From contig JAEORJ010000096.1 in NCBI GenBank assembly GCA_016840945.1, positions 1-61,843 on the forward strand: DNA of 61,843 nt, read 5' to 3'. Shown here one piece after another: positions 1 through 9,223 of the stretch. The translations under genes and the position numbers were made by a program. Numbering within the stretch: the stretch's first letter is position 1; each line of letters begins with the position of its first letter. Origin of the DNA: Candidatus Gerdarchaeota archaeon. GTDB taxonomy: Archaea; Asgardarchaeota; Heimdallarchaeia; JABLTI01. The notes below the pieces were generated by a model. It had not been told where the DNA came from. It did not search any database and was given only the letters and a program-made list of their open reading frames with translations.

Positions 1-1341
1 AAAGAGTGGGCTAAAAAGAACAATGTAAAAGTAAAGGAAGATAAAGTAGGAAATATACTACTCTTCAAGGAAGCAACTAAAGGGTATGAGAAGTATCCTA
101 CGATTATTCTACAAGGACATTTAGATATGGTTTGTCAGAAAGAACCAAATGTGAAAATTAATTTTGAAAATGATCCTATAAAGGCTTATGTTAAAGATAA
201 TATTGTAACAGCTGAAGGTACATCATTAGGTGCAGATAATGGTATTGGAGTTTCGTATGCTTTGGCAGCTATTTCATCTGAAGAATTACAACATGGTCCA
301 ATAGAAGTATTGTTGACAGTCGATGAAGAAACAGGTTTAACAGGAGCATTTGGTCTAATGCCTGGTTTTTTCTCAGGCAAGTATCTATTGAACTTAGATA
401 GCGAAGATCTCGGAACGATAACCATTAGTAGTGCTGGTGGTGGTGGAACGGATTTCTATATGCCAATTAAATTAGAAGATAAAAGTGATTATAGAGGACT
501 TAAACTCACAATCACTGGACTAACAGGGGGACATTCAGGGACTGATATAGATTTACCAAGATTAAATGCTATTAAAATAGGTGTTGATGCTTTACTTCAT
601 GTAAAAGAATTTATCCTACTTAGAAACCTCTCAGGAGGTTCTGCTCATAATGCTATACCACGTGATTTTGAATGCCAATTTTTGATGCCTAATAATGAAC
701 TTAAAACAGTGTTGAAAAAATTAGATAATTGGAAGAAGAGCACTCTTAAAATAGCTAAACTAACAGAACCAAAAATTAAAATCGAAATAGCAAAAGACGA
801 TAACACTAAAGCATTTGATTCTGATAAAACCAAAGCTATTATCGATTTATTGGATGAAATTCATCATGGTCCTCATACTTACAGTAAAGAGATCGTGGGA
901 TTGGTTCAAACATCAAGCAATTTAGCTACAATTAATACAACAGAAAAAGAAGTAAGTGTTCATGTAAGCACTCGAAGCTCTGTTGTTGAAGAATTAGAAG
1001 AAGTAAGGAAGAAATTAGTTACATTAGGTGAAAATCATAATATCAAAGCAAAACTAGATGAAGCTTATCCAGGATGGAAACCAAACTTAGATTCAAAATT
1101 CTTAAACTTAGTTAAGAAATCATATGAAGAAATTTTAACTAAACCAGTTAAGCTTCTAGCTATTCATGCAGGCTTAGAATGTGGATTATTCAAAGCCATA
1201 GACCCTGAGATACAAATGGCTGCTTTAGGTCCAAATATTCGTAATGCTCATAGTCCTGATGAATATGTCGAAATTGATAGTGTAAAAGTAATTTGGGATA
1301 TTGTTACCAAAGTTATCGAAAATATGGGATCTATGAAATAA
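1..1341 (+). CDS. pepD: Aminoacyl-histidine dipeptidase (PepD-type, M20 family), 5' end outside window
   Basis: This is a cytosolic metallo-dipeptidase of the Xaa-His dipeptidase type. The reading frame is open from base 1, so the N-terminus lies upstream. The metal-site motif LQGHLDMVCQK is read at about 109-141, followed by the GADNGIGVSYALA segment with the bridging Asp, the TVDEETGLTGA segment with the catalytic Glu-Glu pair, and NLDSED. The C-terminal His lies in NAHSPDEYVEI. All expected M20 metal ligands appear present, unlike the M20 protein at 51385-52566. The gene converges on the beta-propeller gene and shares a hairpin with it. The family assignment is firm; the substrate is inferred. 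Confidence 0.9.
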   Translation, partial: KEWAKKNNVKVKEDKVGNILLFKEATKGYEKYPTIILQGHLDMVCQKEPNVKINFENDPIKAYVKDNIVTAEGTSLGADNGIGVSYALAAISSEELQHGPIEVLLTVDEETGLTGAFGLMPGFFSGKYLLNLDSEDLGTITISSAGGGGTDFYMPIKLEDKSDYRGLKLTITGLTGGHSGTDIDLPRLNAIKIGVDALLHVKEFILLRNLSGGSAHNAIPRDFECQFLMPNNELKTVLKKLDNWKKSTLKIAKLTEPKIKIEIAKDDNTKAFDSDKTKAIIDLLDEIHHGPHTYSKEIVGLVQTSSNLATINTTEKEVSVHVSTRSSVVEELEEVRKKLVTLGENHNIKAKLDEAYPGWKPNLDSKFLNLVKKSYEEILTKPVKLLAIHAGLECGLFKAIDPEIQMAALGPNIRNAHSPDEYVEIDSVKVIWDIVTKVIENMGSMK

Positions 1342-1388
1342 ACCAGTTCATAACAAGAAGAACAGTTTCGTTTGCAAAATATTAAAAA

Positions 1389-1416
1389 AACTAAGAACAT
1401 ATATGCGTTCTTAGTT
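1389..1416. terminator. Stem-loop between convergent genes
   Basis: There is a perfect 10-bp stem (AACTAAGAAC pairing with GTTCTTAGTT) with an 8-base loop. It lies between the pepD end and the stop codon of the minus-strand propeller gene, which it overlaps. A short T-rich tract follows on the plus strand. It is probably a bidirectional terminator. Confidence 0.6.
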
Positions 1417-3708
1417 CTTTCTATTTTTAGCTACAAAATGAATTCCAAGTAAAGATAAGATGCCTATAATGTAAACAAATGCTACTGTAAATCCCACAGG
1501 CTCTGTTGGTGTTGTTGATGGTGTAGGAGTAGGTACATTATTTGGTAATGTTAAGTTAAGATATAACTTGGTCACAAATAGGTCACTTGTGCCAGCTAAA
1601 GTTGATTGGTATGCATCTTGCGTTGGAAAATCGCTCGAGTGAGTTGCTCCCCCTATAATTATGGCATTATCGGAATCAACTTTTACACCTATAGCTTCAT
1701 CCTGGAATGCACCACCAAGATAACTAACAGATAGGATAGTTCCGTTGACAGCTATAACTGTAACAAATGCATCATAGTTTCCACCATAGTTCAATTGGTA
1801 GGTGTGAATTAATGGTAAATCAGGCGAGGTAGTTTTACCAACCAACACATAATTACCATCTTTATCAAGTGTAATATCATGAGCTTCTTCTCCACCACCA
1901 CCTCCAAAGTAAGTTGAATAAAGTAAACTTTGACCGTCTGGTGAGAATTTAGCTATGAAAGCTTCAGCTCCTTCTGATGTAGGTCGAGTTGCATCAACCA
2001 TGGGAAAATCAGAGGAAGTAGTACCGCCTGCAATGATAATATTATTATCATCATCTATAGCAATACCATAACCTGTTTCTATGAAATTACCATCAATTGT
2101 TGTAGAAAATTCTAATTCACCTGTTGAATTGAATTTAACTAATACACAAGCCCAATTATTTACTATACTCGTTTGGTAAGGATTTAAAGTTGGGAAAGTT
2201 GTACCTTCAGTTCTACCTGTAATTATGACATTATTTTCATTATCAATTTTCAAATCTAATCCAGCATCTGGGCCATCTCCACCTAAATAAGTAGAGAACA
2301 AAACTGATTGACCATCAGGAGAGAATTTTGTAAGAAAAATGTCCCCAGTTTCAAAAGTAGCAATTGTGTCTTGATAGGCATTTACAGTAAAGAAATCATC
2401 AGAAGAGGTAGAACCTGTAACATAAATATATCCTGAATCATCAAAATCAATACCATAACCCCAGTCTGAATAGGAACCTTGCCAATAGGTCGAAAAAATT
2501 AATGTGCCATTTTCATCAAATTTAGCAACAAAAGCATCTGTACTATACCCAACTGGTGATCCTAGAAAAGTACCTTGTAGTTCATTTAAAAGTGGAAAAT
2601 TGGTTGAAAACGTTGTACCAGTAATGCCAATATTATTTAATGAATCAATAGCTACCGAAGTAACCCACTCTTCATCATTTCCACCAAAATATGATGCAAA
2701 AAGTAAAGTTTGTCCATCAGGTGACAATTTCACAATTGAGCAATCACAGCTTCCATTAAGACTATCTTGATATGGTTGTGCAGTTGGAAAGTCAGTTGAT
2801 GTTGTACGGCCGCAAATAATTATATTATTATCATGATCTATAGCTAAATCTTTCTCTCCAACATCTCCCCCAGCTGTTGGATGTTCTGATAAACTACCAC
2901 CTAAAAAAGTTGAAAACAAACAAATAAGGGGATCTATAATGATTCCTCTCGAGTTATCATAATTCTCTGGCAAAGAAAATCTTACTTTGAAATTATCATC
3001 CATAAAGTTAGTATCTAATTGGTAAAATCTAATTGCTAAATTCTCATTATTATCAGAATACCATGAAATAAGATTCTCATCTGAAATTTTTATTTCATTC
3101 AACGAAAAAATTACTTTATTTGATTGAACCTTAATATCATCCAATCCATCATATAGCATCATAATTTGGGAAACATCAGCAAATGGTTCTATTCTGAAGT
3201 CATATTTTAATCCATGAGCTGAAATATAATATACTAAGGTTATACCATCGTAAAGATTATTGTAAGTAATCTTATTAAAATGCGTAACATATGTATATTG
3301 TTCATTTTTATAGTAAAAATTACTATAACTGCTGAGTTTATCACAACCCGTCGGTTTAATGCCATTAGCATTATTAAAAGAAATACTAAATTGATTATTA
3401 TTAATGAAAAACGTAATTCGATCTGTTGTAAATGCTAATGTGAACCCTGGTAATTTAACATAAAATTCATAATTTAGATCAAATTGACCTTTATTCTCAA
3501 TAAAATAATTTGATGTTAATTTTTCCGCTTGATCATAAGCATAATCATAAGCAATATTTTGTAATTTGTTTGAGTTATTTGCTTCAGATTTTATTTTCGA
3601 AAATGAAAATTGAGTATTAATAATATAACTTGTTGAAGCAAAAATCAACAAAAATAATATTGTAGTTTCAATAATACATTTAGTTTTTTGTTTCAAAATA
3701 ACCTCCAC
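1411..3708 (-). CDS. Membrane-anchored SBBP-type beta-propeller surface protein
   Basis: This 765-aa protein is probably exposed on the cell surface. It has an N-terminal hydrophobic segment (about residues 11-32), then a region like DUF7948, the domain found upstream of SBBP repeats, with FIENKGQFD near residue 70. At least seven repeats follow with the pattern F/Y-S-T-Y-x-G-G then a DxxxNxxxxGxTxSxDFP block, matching one seven-bladed propeller. A Pro/Thr stalk (TPTPSTTPTEP) leads to a C-terminal membrane helix and a basic end (KNRKN). The ligand is unknown. The repeats are visible directly; the surface location is inferred from the two hydrophobic ends. Confidence 0.82.
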   Translation of the reverse strand: MEVILKQKTKCIIETTILFLLIFASTSYIINTQFSFSKIKSEANNSNKLQNIAYDYAYDQAEKLTSNYFIENKGQFDLNYEFYVKLPGFTLAFTTDRITFFINNNQFSISFNNANGIKPTGCDKLSSYSNFYYKNEQYTYVTHFNKITYNNLYDGITLVYYISAHGLKYDFRIEPFADVSQIMMLYDGLDDIKVQSNKVIFSLNEIKISDENLISWYSDNNENLAIRFYQLDTNFMDDNFKVRFSLPENYDNSRGIIIDPLICLFSTFLGGSLSEHPTAGGDVGEKDLAIDHDNNIIICGRTTSTDFPTAQPYQDSLNGSCDCSIVKLSPDGQTLLFASYFGGNDEEWVTSVAIDSLNNIGITGTTFSTNFPLLNELQGTFLGSPVGYSTDAFVAKFDENGTLIFSTYWQGSYSDWGYGIDFDDSGYIYVTGSTSSDDFFTVNAYQDTIATFETGDIFLTKFSPDGQSVLFSTYLGGDGPDAGLDLKIDNENNVIITGRTEGTTFPTLNPYQTSIVNNWACVLVKFNSTGELEFSTTIDGNFIETGYGIAIDDDNNIIIAGGTTSSDFPMVDATRPTSEGAEAFIAKFSPDGQSLLYSTYFGGGGGEEAHDITLDKDGNYVLVGKTTSPDLPLIHTYQLNYGGNYDAFVTVIAVNGTILSVSYLGGAFQDEAIGVKVDSDNAIIIGGATHSSDFPTQDAYQSTLAGTSDLFVTKLYLNLTLPNNVPTPTPSTTPTEPVGFTVAFVYIIGILSLLGIHFVAKNRKN

Positions 3709-3934
3709 CTAACCAGATGAATTATAATTATCTGATAGTTTTTTAAAATATATGTAAAATCTGGGGTTTTCTCATAAAAATGAGAAAGGGGTAACCTGTT
3801 TTCTGAATTTTTTTTCCAATTATTATTTTTTTAATAAGATTAACAAAATACACTTATAATCGAATGATATTATAGTGATAGTTAAAATCATAGGAAGTAT
3901 AGAATTAACATTAGCTCCAACCTATTGGAGGTGG

Positions 3935-4855
3935 GTGAAAATAGCCAAATTTAAAGGAATTTATGTTTCCTTACTAACACCTTTCAATGAACAATTCGAT
4001 ATCGATTTTGAGACATTAAAGGACCAAATTAATTACGTAATTGAAAAGGGTATACACGGAATAGTGAGTTGTGGGGTAAATGGTGAATTTTCTAGTTTAG
4101 ACTTAGAAGAACGAAAGAAAGTAATTAAGGAAACAGTCACAGTAGCAAATAAGAGGGTACCTGTTATTGCTGGAGCCTATTCGAACAGTTATGTGGAATC
4201 TATCGAATTAACAAAATATTCTGAAAAAGTTGGTGCTAATGCTGCAATTATTACGACCCCTTTCTTTTTCCGCAAACCATCTGAAGAAGGCCTTTATGAT
4301 TATTTCAGTAAAATTCTTGATGAAGTGAAAAAATTTCCTATTTTTCTTTGCAATGTACCAATTTATTCTTTGATAGAAATTAGTCAAGAACTTGTTGAAA
4401 AATTAGCTTACAATTATAAAAATGTGGTTGGTATAAAAGATCTCAGTGGAATTACTGATAGTATTATAGCTTATGCTGGTGCTTTTGAGGAACTTTCAGT
4501 CTTGGTAGGTAGTGACCGAATGGTCTATAATGGATTAAACGCTGGTTGTGATGGAGCTGTAAGTGCAATTGCTAATATTATGCCTGAATACCTTTTAAAA
4601 ATCTATAATGCCTATAAAAAAGGCAGCATTGACCAAGCTTGGATTGAACAAGAATCACTAATAGGTATTAGATCGTTGATGAAAAGGTTTCCATCACGTT
4701 CGGCTCAAAAATATCTTTTTTCAAGAATCAATGGCAAGGAAGCTTATGTTCGCCCGCCTTTACGCAACCTTACAGAACAAGAAAAAGAAAACCTGCTATT
4801 AATTATGGGAGACCATGGACTTCAATTAGAATCCAAAGTTAGCGCAATAGATTAG
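3935..4855 (+). CDS. DapA/NanA-family lyase (dihydrodipicolinate synthase-like), substrate unknown
   Basis: This is a TIM-barrel class I aldolase/lyase that uses a Schiff-base lysine. Family motifs are KGIYVSLLTPF near the start, GVNGEFSSL (the equivalent of GTTGE) and VGIKDLSG with the catalytic Lys. The usual YNVP motif reads CNVP, so the catalytic Tyr of true DapA and NanA is replaced by Cys; lysine biosynthesis is therefore not assumed. The start is uncertain. GTG at 3935 is in frame, but the strong Shine-Dalgarno GGAGGTG (3927-3933) is spaced correctly for ATA at 3941, which would give MAKFKGIY. An in-frame GTG at 3875 lies further upstream and lacks this support. Confidence 0.8.
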   Translation: MKIAKFKGIYVSLLTPFNEQFDIDFETLKDQINYVIEKGIHGIVSCGVNGEFSSLDLEERKKVIKETVTVANKRVPVIAGAYSNSYVESIELTKYSEKVGANAAIITTPFFFRKPSEEGLYDYFSKILDEVKKFPIFLCNVPIYSLIEISQELVEKLAYNYKNVVGIKDLSGITDSIIAYAGAFEELSVLVGSDRMVYNGLNAGCDGAVSAIANIMPEYLLKIYNAYKKGSIDQAWIEQESLIGIRSLMKRFPSRSAQKYLFSRINGKEAYVRPPLRNLTEQEKENLLLIMGDHGLQLESKVSAID

Positions 4856-4893
4856 CAACGAAAATTTAAAATCTAGTTATTTTATACAATGGG

Positions 4894-4918
4894 AAGATTA
4901 ATTCAAAGACTTAATCTT
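4894..4918 (+). terminator. Stem-loop downstream of DapA-family gene
   Basis: AAGATTAA pairs with TTAATCTT around a 9-base loop, followed by only a short T run. It lies 19 bases before the next start, so it could be a weak terminator or a leader hairpin of the following hydrolase gene. Confidence 0.3.
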
Positions 4919-4937
4919 TTCAGGAGATAGCTAGAAA

Positions 4938-5819
4938 ATGTGCCGTAAATCTAAGAAGGTAAAAGATTATAGAACGGAACTTGAGAAAAAAGGGATTGCA
5001 AAGTATTTCACTATGTCTGATGGGGTTGAGGTAAGAGTTCTAGATTTTCAATTAGTAGAGAAACCACATGAATATACTTTTATTCTTATACCTGGCTTCA
5101 TTACAGTTTTCCAAAGCTGGCAAAAAGTCATGGAATTGTTAACACCAGAGTTCCGTGTTATTTATTTTGAATCTCGAGAAAAGGCTAGTTCTAAGGTGCC
5201 TAAAAAAATGGAGAGAAAAATAACCTTTAGAGATTTAGCTCATGATATTGGTGAAGTTGTTAACCAACTTGGTCTTACAGATAAGAAATTTATTACGTTA
5301 GCTAGTTCATTGGGAGGAAATATTTTAGTTAAAGCTTTAAGTGAAAAGTGGTTGAAACCGACTGGAGCAGTTCTTGTGGGACCTGCTATGGAATTTCATT
5401 TAAATTGGTTTATAGTTTTCATGTCAGCAATTATACCTAATTTCATCAAGCAAACAATTATGGTACCAATGGTTCGCTGGTACGTATCAGTTTTTTATGT
5501 TAATAAAAAGAAAGAACCAGAACAATTAGAGAAATATATGCGTGCCTTTTCAGAATGCAATATGAGAAGAGCTATGCCTTTATTCAGAAAGATGTATCGT
5601 CATAAATCTTGGGATGATCCACCTAAGGTTGAAGCACCTATATTACTACTTGGAGCTTCATTAGATAAAATGCATGCAACAGAGGAAACGCAAAGAGTCC
5701 ATGAATTGTTACCAAATTCAATTTTTGTTGATTTAGGTTCAAATAAAGCGACTCATGACGAACCATTAATTATTGAAATAAAGAATTTCATTGATTATTT
5801 GGAAAAACATAAGAAATAA
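4938..5819 (+). CDS. Alpha/beta hydrolase, first of a tandem pair
   Basis: This 293-aa protein has the alpha/beta-hydrolase fold. The oxyanion-region motif IPGFITVFQSW is at 51-61. The nucleophile elbow reads LASSLGG with likely Ser124, where the small residue two positions before Ser is Ala and not Gly. The acid is Asp243 in GASLDKMHATEET and the base is His273 in KATHDEP. It has no signal peptide, so it is probably cytosolic. The next gene is a close paralogue, 73 bases downstream. A Shine-Dalgarno AGGAGAT precedes the ATG. The substrate cannot be read from the sequence. Confidence 0.82.
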   Translation: MCRKSKKVKDYRTELEKKGIAKYFTMSDGVEVRVLDFQLVEKPHEYTFILIPGFITVFQSWQKVMELLTPEFRVIYFESREKASSKVPKKMERKITFRDLAHDIGEVVNQLGLTDKKFITLASSLGGNILVKALSEKWLKPTGAVLVGPAMEFHLNWFIVFMSAIIPNFIKQTIMVPMVRWYVSVFYVNKKKEPEQLEKYMRAFSECNMRRAMPLFRKMYRHKSWDDPPKVEAPILLLGASLDKMHATEETQRVHELLPNSIFVDLGSNKATHDEPLIIEIKNFIDYLEKHKK

Positions 5820-5892
5820 TGGAAAAAGATTTTAAATTTTAAAAATATCAAAACAAGACAATCGAGAAAGAAATTAACAATGAGATGGTATC

Positions 5893-6756
5893 ATGGGTAG
5901 ACAAAAAGAAGATTTACGAACAGAGATAGAGAAAAAAGCAATCGAACATTATTATGAGATGAGTGATGGCACAAAAGTACGTGTCCTAGAATTTGATCTA
6001 GCGAAAAAACCAAATGATTATGTTTTATTCTACATTCCTGGTTTTGCAACAGTTTTTCAAAGTTGGGAAAAATCAATTGAACTTTTATCTAAAGATTACA
6101 AAATATATTACTTTGAATCTCGAGAGAAAGGATCAGCTATTTATCCAAATAGGAAAACTGAGAGGAAAAACACCTTAGAGAAGATGGCTCATGATATCAA
6201 AGAAGTTATTGAGCAGATGAAATTGGATGATCAAAAATATGTTACTCTCTGTAGTTCAACAGGTGGAACTATAGAAGTTGAAGCTTTAGCTAATAAATGG
6301 CTTCACCCTGATGGGGCTATTATGATTGGCCCTACTATTGAATATCATATGAAATTCGCAGCACCATTTCTAATACAAATCTGCCCTATTTTTGTTAAAG
6401 ATTTCTTCATGCCAGTATTTAGATGGTATATGGGTAAATTCTATGTTGATAAAAAGGCATATCCTAAACAATATGCAAAATATGTACGAGCAGGAGAGGA
6501 AGCAAAGATTCGTAGAGTTCGTAAAGTCCTCTGGCAAACACTAAATTACGCGAATTGGGAAAAAGTACCTTTAGTAGAAGCTAGATCATTACTAATTGGA
6601 GCATCAGAAGATACAATGCATGCAACAGAAGAAACACATAGAGTACACAAGTTAATGCCTAATTCAACGTTTATAGATTTAGGTACAAATATCGCAGCTC
6701 ATTCTGAACCATTAGTTGAAGCTGTTAATGATTTTATTAAAGAATTAGAAAAATAG
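5893..6756 (+). CDS. Alpha/beta hydrolase, second of a tandem pair
   Basis: This 287-aa paralogue of the preceding gene is similar from end to end. Shared blocks include GFxTVFQSW, YYFESREK, FRWYMGKFYV and MHATEETHRVH. The predicted triad is Ser122 in LCSSTGG, Asp240 in GASEDTMHATEE and His270 in AAHSEP. Here the elbow begins with Cys where the first copy has Ala, so the two copies differ next to the active site. Local gene duplication is the simplest origin. It ends at a strong hairpin terminator shared with the convergent gene. Confidence 0.82.
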   Translation: MGRQKEDLRTEIEKKAIEHYYEMSDGTKVRVLEFDLAKKPNDYVLFYIPGFATVFQSWEKSIELLSKDYKIYYFESREKGSAIYPNRKTERKNTLEKMAHDIKEVIEQMKLDDQKYVTLCSSTGGTIEVEALANKWLHPDGAIMIGPTIEYHMKFAAPFLIQICPIFVKDFFMPVFRWYMGKFYVDKKAYPKQYAKYVRAGEEAKIRRVRKVLWQTLNYANWEKVPLVEARSLLIGASEDTMHATEETHRVHKLMPNSTFIDLGTNIAAHSEPLVEAVNDFIKELEK

Positions 6757-6759
6757 GAA

Positions 6760-6788
6760 AAGTTGCTATTAAAGCAACTTATTTTTTT
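6760..6788. terminator. Hairpin plus T-run between convergent genes
   Basis: An 8-bp perfect stem (AAGTTGCT with AGCAACTT) encloses a 5-base loop and is followed by ATTTTTTT on the plus strand. It begins four bases after the hydrolase stop codon and ends at the stop of the convergent minus-strand gene. Confidence 0.75.
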
Positions 6789-7482
6789 AAAAGTCACCCT
6801 CTTCAGATGACGTTTTTCTACAACCAGTAACAATAGAAGAGAATTCTATGATTTTCCATTGACCTTTGTTATTTAATCCAACTTGAACAGGTGTTGGAAA
6901 ATCTTTACCGCCACTTTGGATGAACACTTTACCATGTTTTTCTTCTTCCATTTGGAAGGTTAATAGATCCATTACTGGTTTCTTTTCATCAAATTTGTAA
7001 TCATCTTTGTAATTTGCACCTAGATAGGATTTAGCAATATTTGGATTTTCAAGCAAATAGTTCATGAGTTGTTTGTTTGTAGGTCCAAATCGGTAACCAG
7101 ATAAAGCACTGTTATCTTTTTGGTTGTGTTTAGTAGAAAGTAATAGAGTAGCCATAGCTTCACCTATTTTACGATCAAGTGTATAATTATAACAAGCTAT
7201 AAGAAAATGAAATACTGATTGTGCAGGATCATCAGCTGACTTTTCCCAGCTTTTCTTAAATTTATCATAATCAGTTATCATTTCGCCAGTAACTTTCTTT
7301 TGAACTTTCATTCCTTTCATGGCTTTAACTTGAGCATCCATGCTTTCATCGATTCTACTTTGAGCGTCACTTCGAACTTTGTCTACTTGTCTATCGACTT
7401 GCCTTTCAGCTTCATCTTCGACAGCATCACCCACAGCTCTTCTTACTGCACTGGTAGCTTTTCTTCTAAGTTTATCAAACAT
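6787..7482 (-). CDS. Conserved hypothetical protein with charged N-terminal helix
   Basis: I do not recognise this protein with confidence. Starting at ATG 7482 it is 231 aa, with a GTGAT Shine-Dalgarno-like site just upstream; an in-frame GTG lies at 7491. Residues 1-55 are highly charged and helical (VEDEAERQVDRQVDKVRSDA). The rest looks like a compact alpha/beta domain with DPAQSVFHFLIACYNYT and AMATLLLSTKHN, which faintly recalls the DUF6935 type. There are no membrane segments or catalytic motif. It is monocistronic. Confidence 0.6.
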   Translation of the reverse strand: MFDKLRRKATSAVRRAVGDAVEDEAERQVDRQVDKVRSDAQSRIDESMDAQVKAMKGMKVQKKVTGEMITDYDKFKKSWEKSADDPAQSVFHFLIACYNYTLDRKIGEAMATLLLSTKHNQKDNSALSGYRFGPTNKQLMNYLLENPNIAKSYLGANYKDDYKFDEKKPVMDLLTFQMEEEKHGKVFIQSGGKDFPTPVQVGLNNKGQWKIIEFSSIVTGCRKTSSEEGDF

Positions 7483-7598
7483 ATAAATCACATCTTGTGG
7501 TTAACCAAACATAAACTAGGTTAACTTTAACGTATATACTAGTTTAGTTATTATTTACTTAATAACATTTTTTCTTTTAAAAATGAAAGATAAATGAT

Positions 7599-7617
7599 TT
7601 AGCTAAATTTTAGCTAA
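7599..7617 (-). terminator. Palindrome at the end of the FGGY kinase gene
   Basis: TTAGCTAAA and TTTAGCTAA form a 9-bp inverted repeat separated by one base and overlapping the stop codon. The minus strand downstream is T-rich (CATTTTT). The full stem cannot close over one base, so it would fold with a shorter stem. Confidence 0.4.
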
Positions 7618-9153
7618 TTCATTGTATAGATTTTCTTTTTTCATTGTAGTATAGAGTTTACGATAAACTTCGAAATATTTGTTGTAAATTTTAACATTTT
7701 CAGCTTTTGGTTCTTGACGTTCAGCTATTGCAACCATTTCTTCAGAAGCATTTTGGATGGTTTTGTACACACCAGATCCAACTCCAGCTAAAATTGCAGC
7801 TCCTAGTGCTGTAGCTTCTTCAATTTTTCCTTTGCTTACTGGTAAACCACAAATGTCTGCTTCTATCTGATTCCAAGTACTACTTCTCGAAGCCCCACCA
7901 GTAATCCTAAGCTCTTCAACTTTTACACCCAATTCACTAAATACTTGTAAATTGGTTTTTATTTCATAACAAGTTGCTTCCATAATTGCTCTTATTATAT
8001 GATTTCTAGTATGACCTAAACTCAAACCAAATATTAATCCTCGAGCATTTGGATCCCAATAAGGAGCTCCTGCACCAACAAAATGAGGTAATAGTAATAC
8101 CCCTTCAGACCCAGGTGGGATTGATTTAGCTTGCATATCTAATAAATCATAACAATCCAAATTTAGATTTGGAGCAATACTTTTCTCAGCTGAGGCAAAA
8201 TTATCTCTAAACCAACGCAAAATTGAACCCGTTGTAAAAATACTTGCTTCGTACACAAAACTACCAGGCATGGCATGGCAACTGCATAGGACTCTATGTT
8301 TAGGGTCCCTTTGACTTTTCTCTAAAAATGCAAGCAAAAAGGTACCAGTGCCAGTGGTAGCTTTTACTCTTCCCTTTTTTGTTACACCAACTCCTATTGC
8401 TGCACATTGTTGGTCTCCTCCACCAGCAATAACAGGTAACCCAGCTGGCAAACCTGTTTCATCAGCTGCTTCCTTTGTAATTTCACCAATTTTAGTTCCC
8501 GAAGCAATTGGTTTTGGTAATTTTTCTTTTGGAATTTCCAACATATTAAGAATTTTATCTGACCAAGAAAGTGTGTTAATATCAAATAACATTGTTCTTG
8601 AAGCATTACTAAAATCAGTGATAAATTCCCCAGAAAGCTTCATTTGAATATAATCATGAACAAGCAAAAATTTATGGGCATTGTTGAAAGCTTGAGGGAT
8701 ATTCTTTTTCACCCAAAGTATTTTTGGTCCAGAGAAATAAGGGTCAACCGTTAATCCAGTTATATTATAGATTTCATCTTCACCAATCTTTTCCTTTATT
8801 TCGTGACATTCTTTTGTTGTTCTTCTATCTTGCCAAACTATTGCGCGAGATAACGCTTCACCATTTTTATCGACAGGTACAATAGTTTCTCTTTGATTTG
8901 TAACACTTACACCTGCAATATCTGATACTCTGATTTTTGAGGATTCAAGGGTTTCATTTATTGTTTTTTTTGCTACTAACCACCAATCGCTTGCATGTTG
9001 CTCAACTTCTGTTGGTGTTGGGTAGTAGCTAGGATATTCTACATAAGCGCTTCTAATTATTTCACCTTTATCATTGAATATTATTGTTCTTCCACCAGTT
9101 GTACCAATATCAATGCTTACTAGATATTGAGATTTATCTTTACTCACTTTCAT
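7603..9153 (-). CDS. FGGY-family carbohydrate kinase (xylulokinase/glycerol kinase-like)
   Basis: This 516-aa protein is an ATP-dependent sugar or polyol kinase with two RNase H-fold domains. The N-terminal phosphate-binding loop is DIGTTGGRTIIF. NQRETIVPVDKNG and IVWQDRRTT are typical of the family. The catalytic Asp is expected in GGGDQQCAAIG. The C-terminal FGGY signature region contains GLIFGLSLGHTRNHI, and the adenine-site region is ITGGASRSSTWNQI. The length is normal. NQRET and WQDRRT resemble glycerol kinases, but I do not assign the substrate. There is no transporter or catabolic partner beside it. Confidence 0.85.
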   Translation of the reverse strand: MKVSKDKSQYLVSIDIGTTGGRTIIFNDKGEIIRSAYVEYPSYYPTPTEVEQHASDWWLVAKKTINETLESSKIRVSDIAGVSVTNQRETIVPVDKNGEALSRAIVWQDRRTTKECHEIKEKIGEDEIYNITGLTVDPYFSGPKILWVKKNIPQAFNNAHKFLLVHDYIQMKLSGEFITDFSNASRTMLFDINTLSWSDKILNMLEIPKEKLPKPIASGTKIGEITKEAADETGLPAGLPVIAGGGDQQCAAIGVGVTKKGRVKATTGTGTFLLAFLEKSQRDPKHRVLCSCHAMPGSFVYEASIFTTGSILRWFRDNFASAEKSIAPNLNLDCYDLLDMQAKSIPPGSEGVLLLPHFVGAGAPYWDPNARGLIFGLSLGHTRNHIIRAIMEATCYEIKTNLQVFSELGVKVEELRITGGASRSSTWNQIEADICGLPVSKGKIEEATALGAAILAGVGSGVYKTIQNASEEMVAIAERQEPKAENVKIYNKYFEVYRKLYTTMKKENLYNELAKI

Positions 9154-9223
9154 ACACCAAAACCCAATTATCTTTTTTAATTATTTAATTTCTATTCCAT
9201 AAGTTTATTGTTTCTTTGTCGAG

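Noticed and set aside
1561..2900. Regular spacing of similar segments as a possible CRISPR array
   Set aside because: The repeats are protein-level propeller blades in one open frame; the DNA repeats are degenerate and have no spacers.
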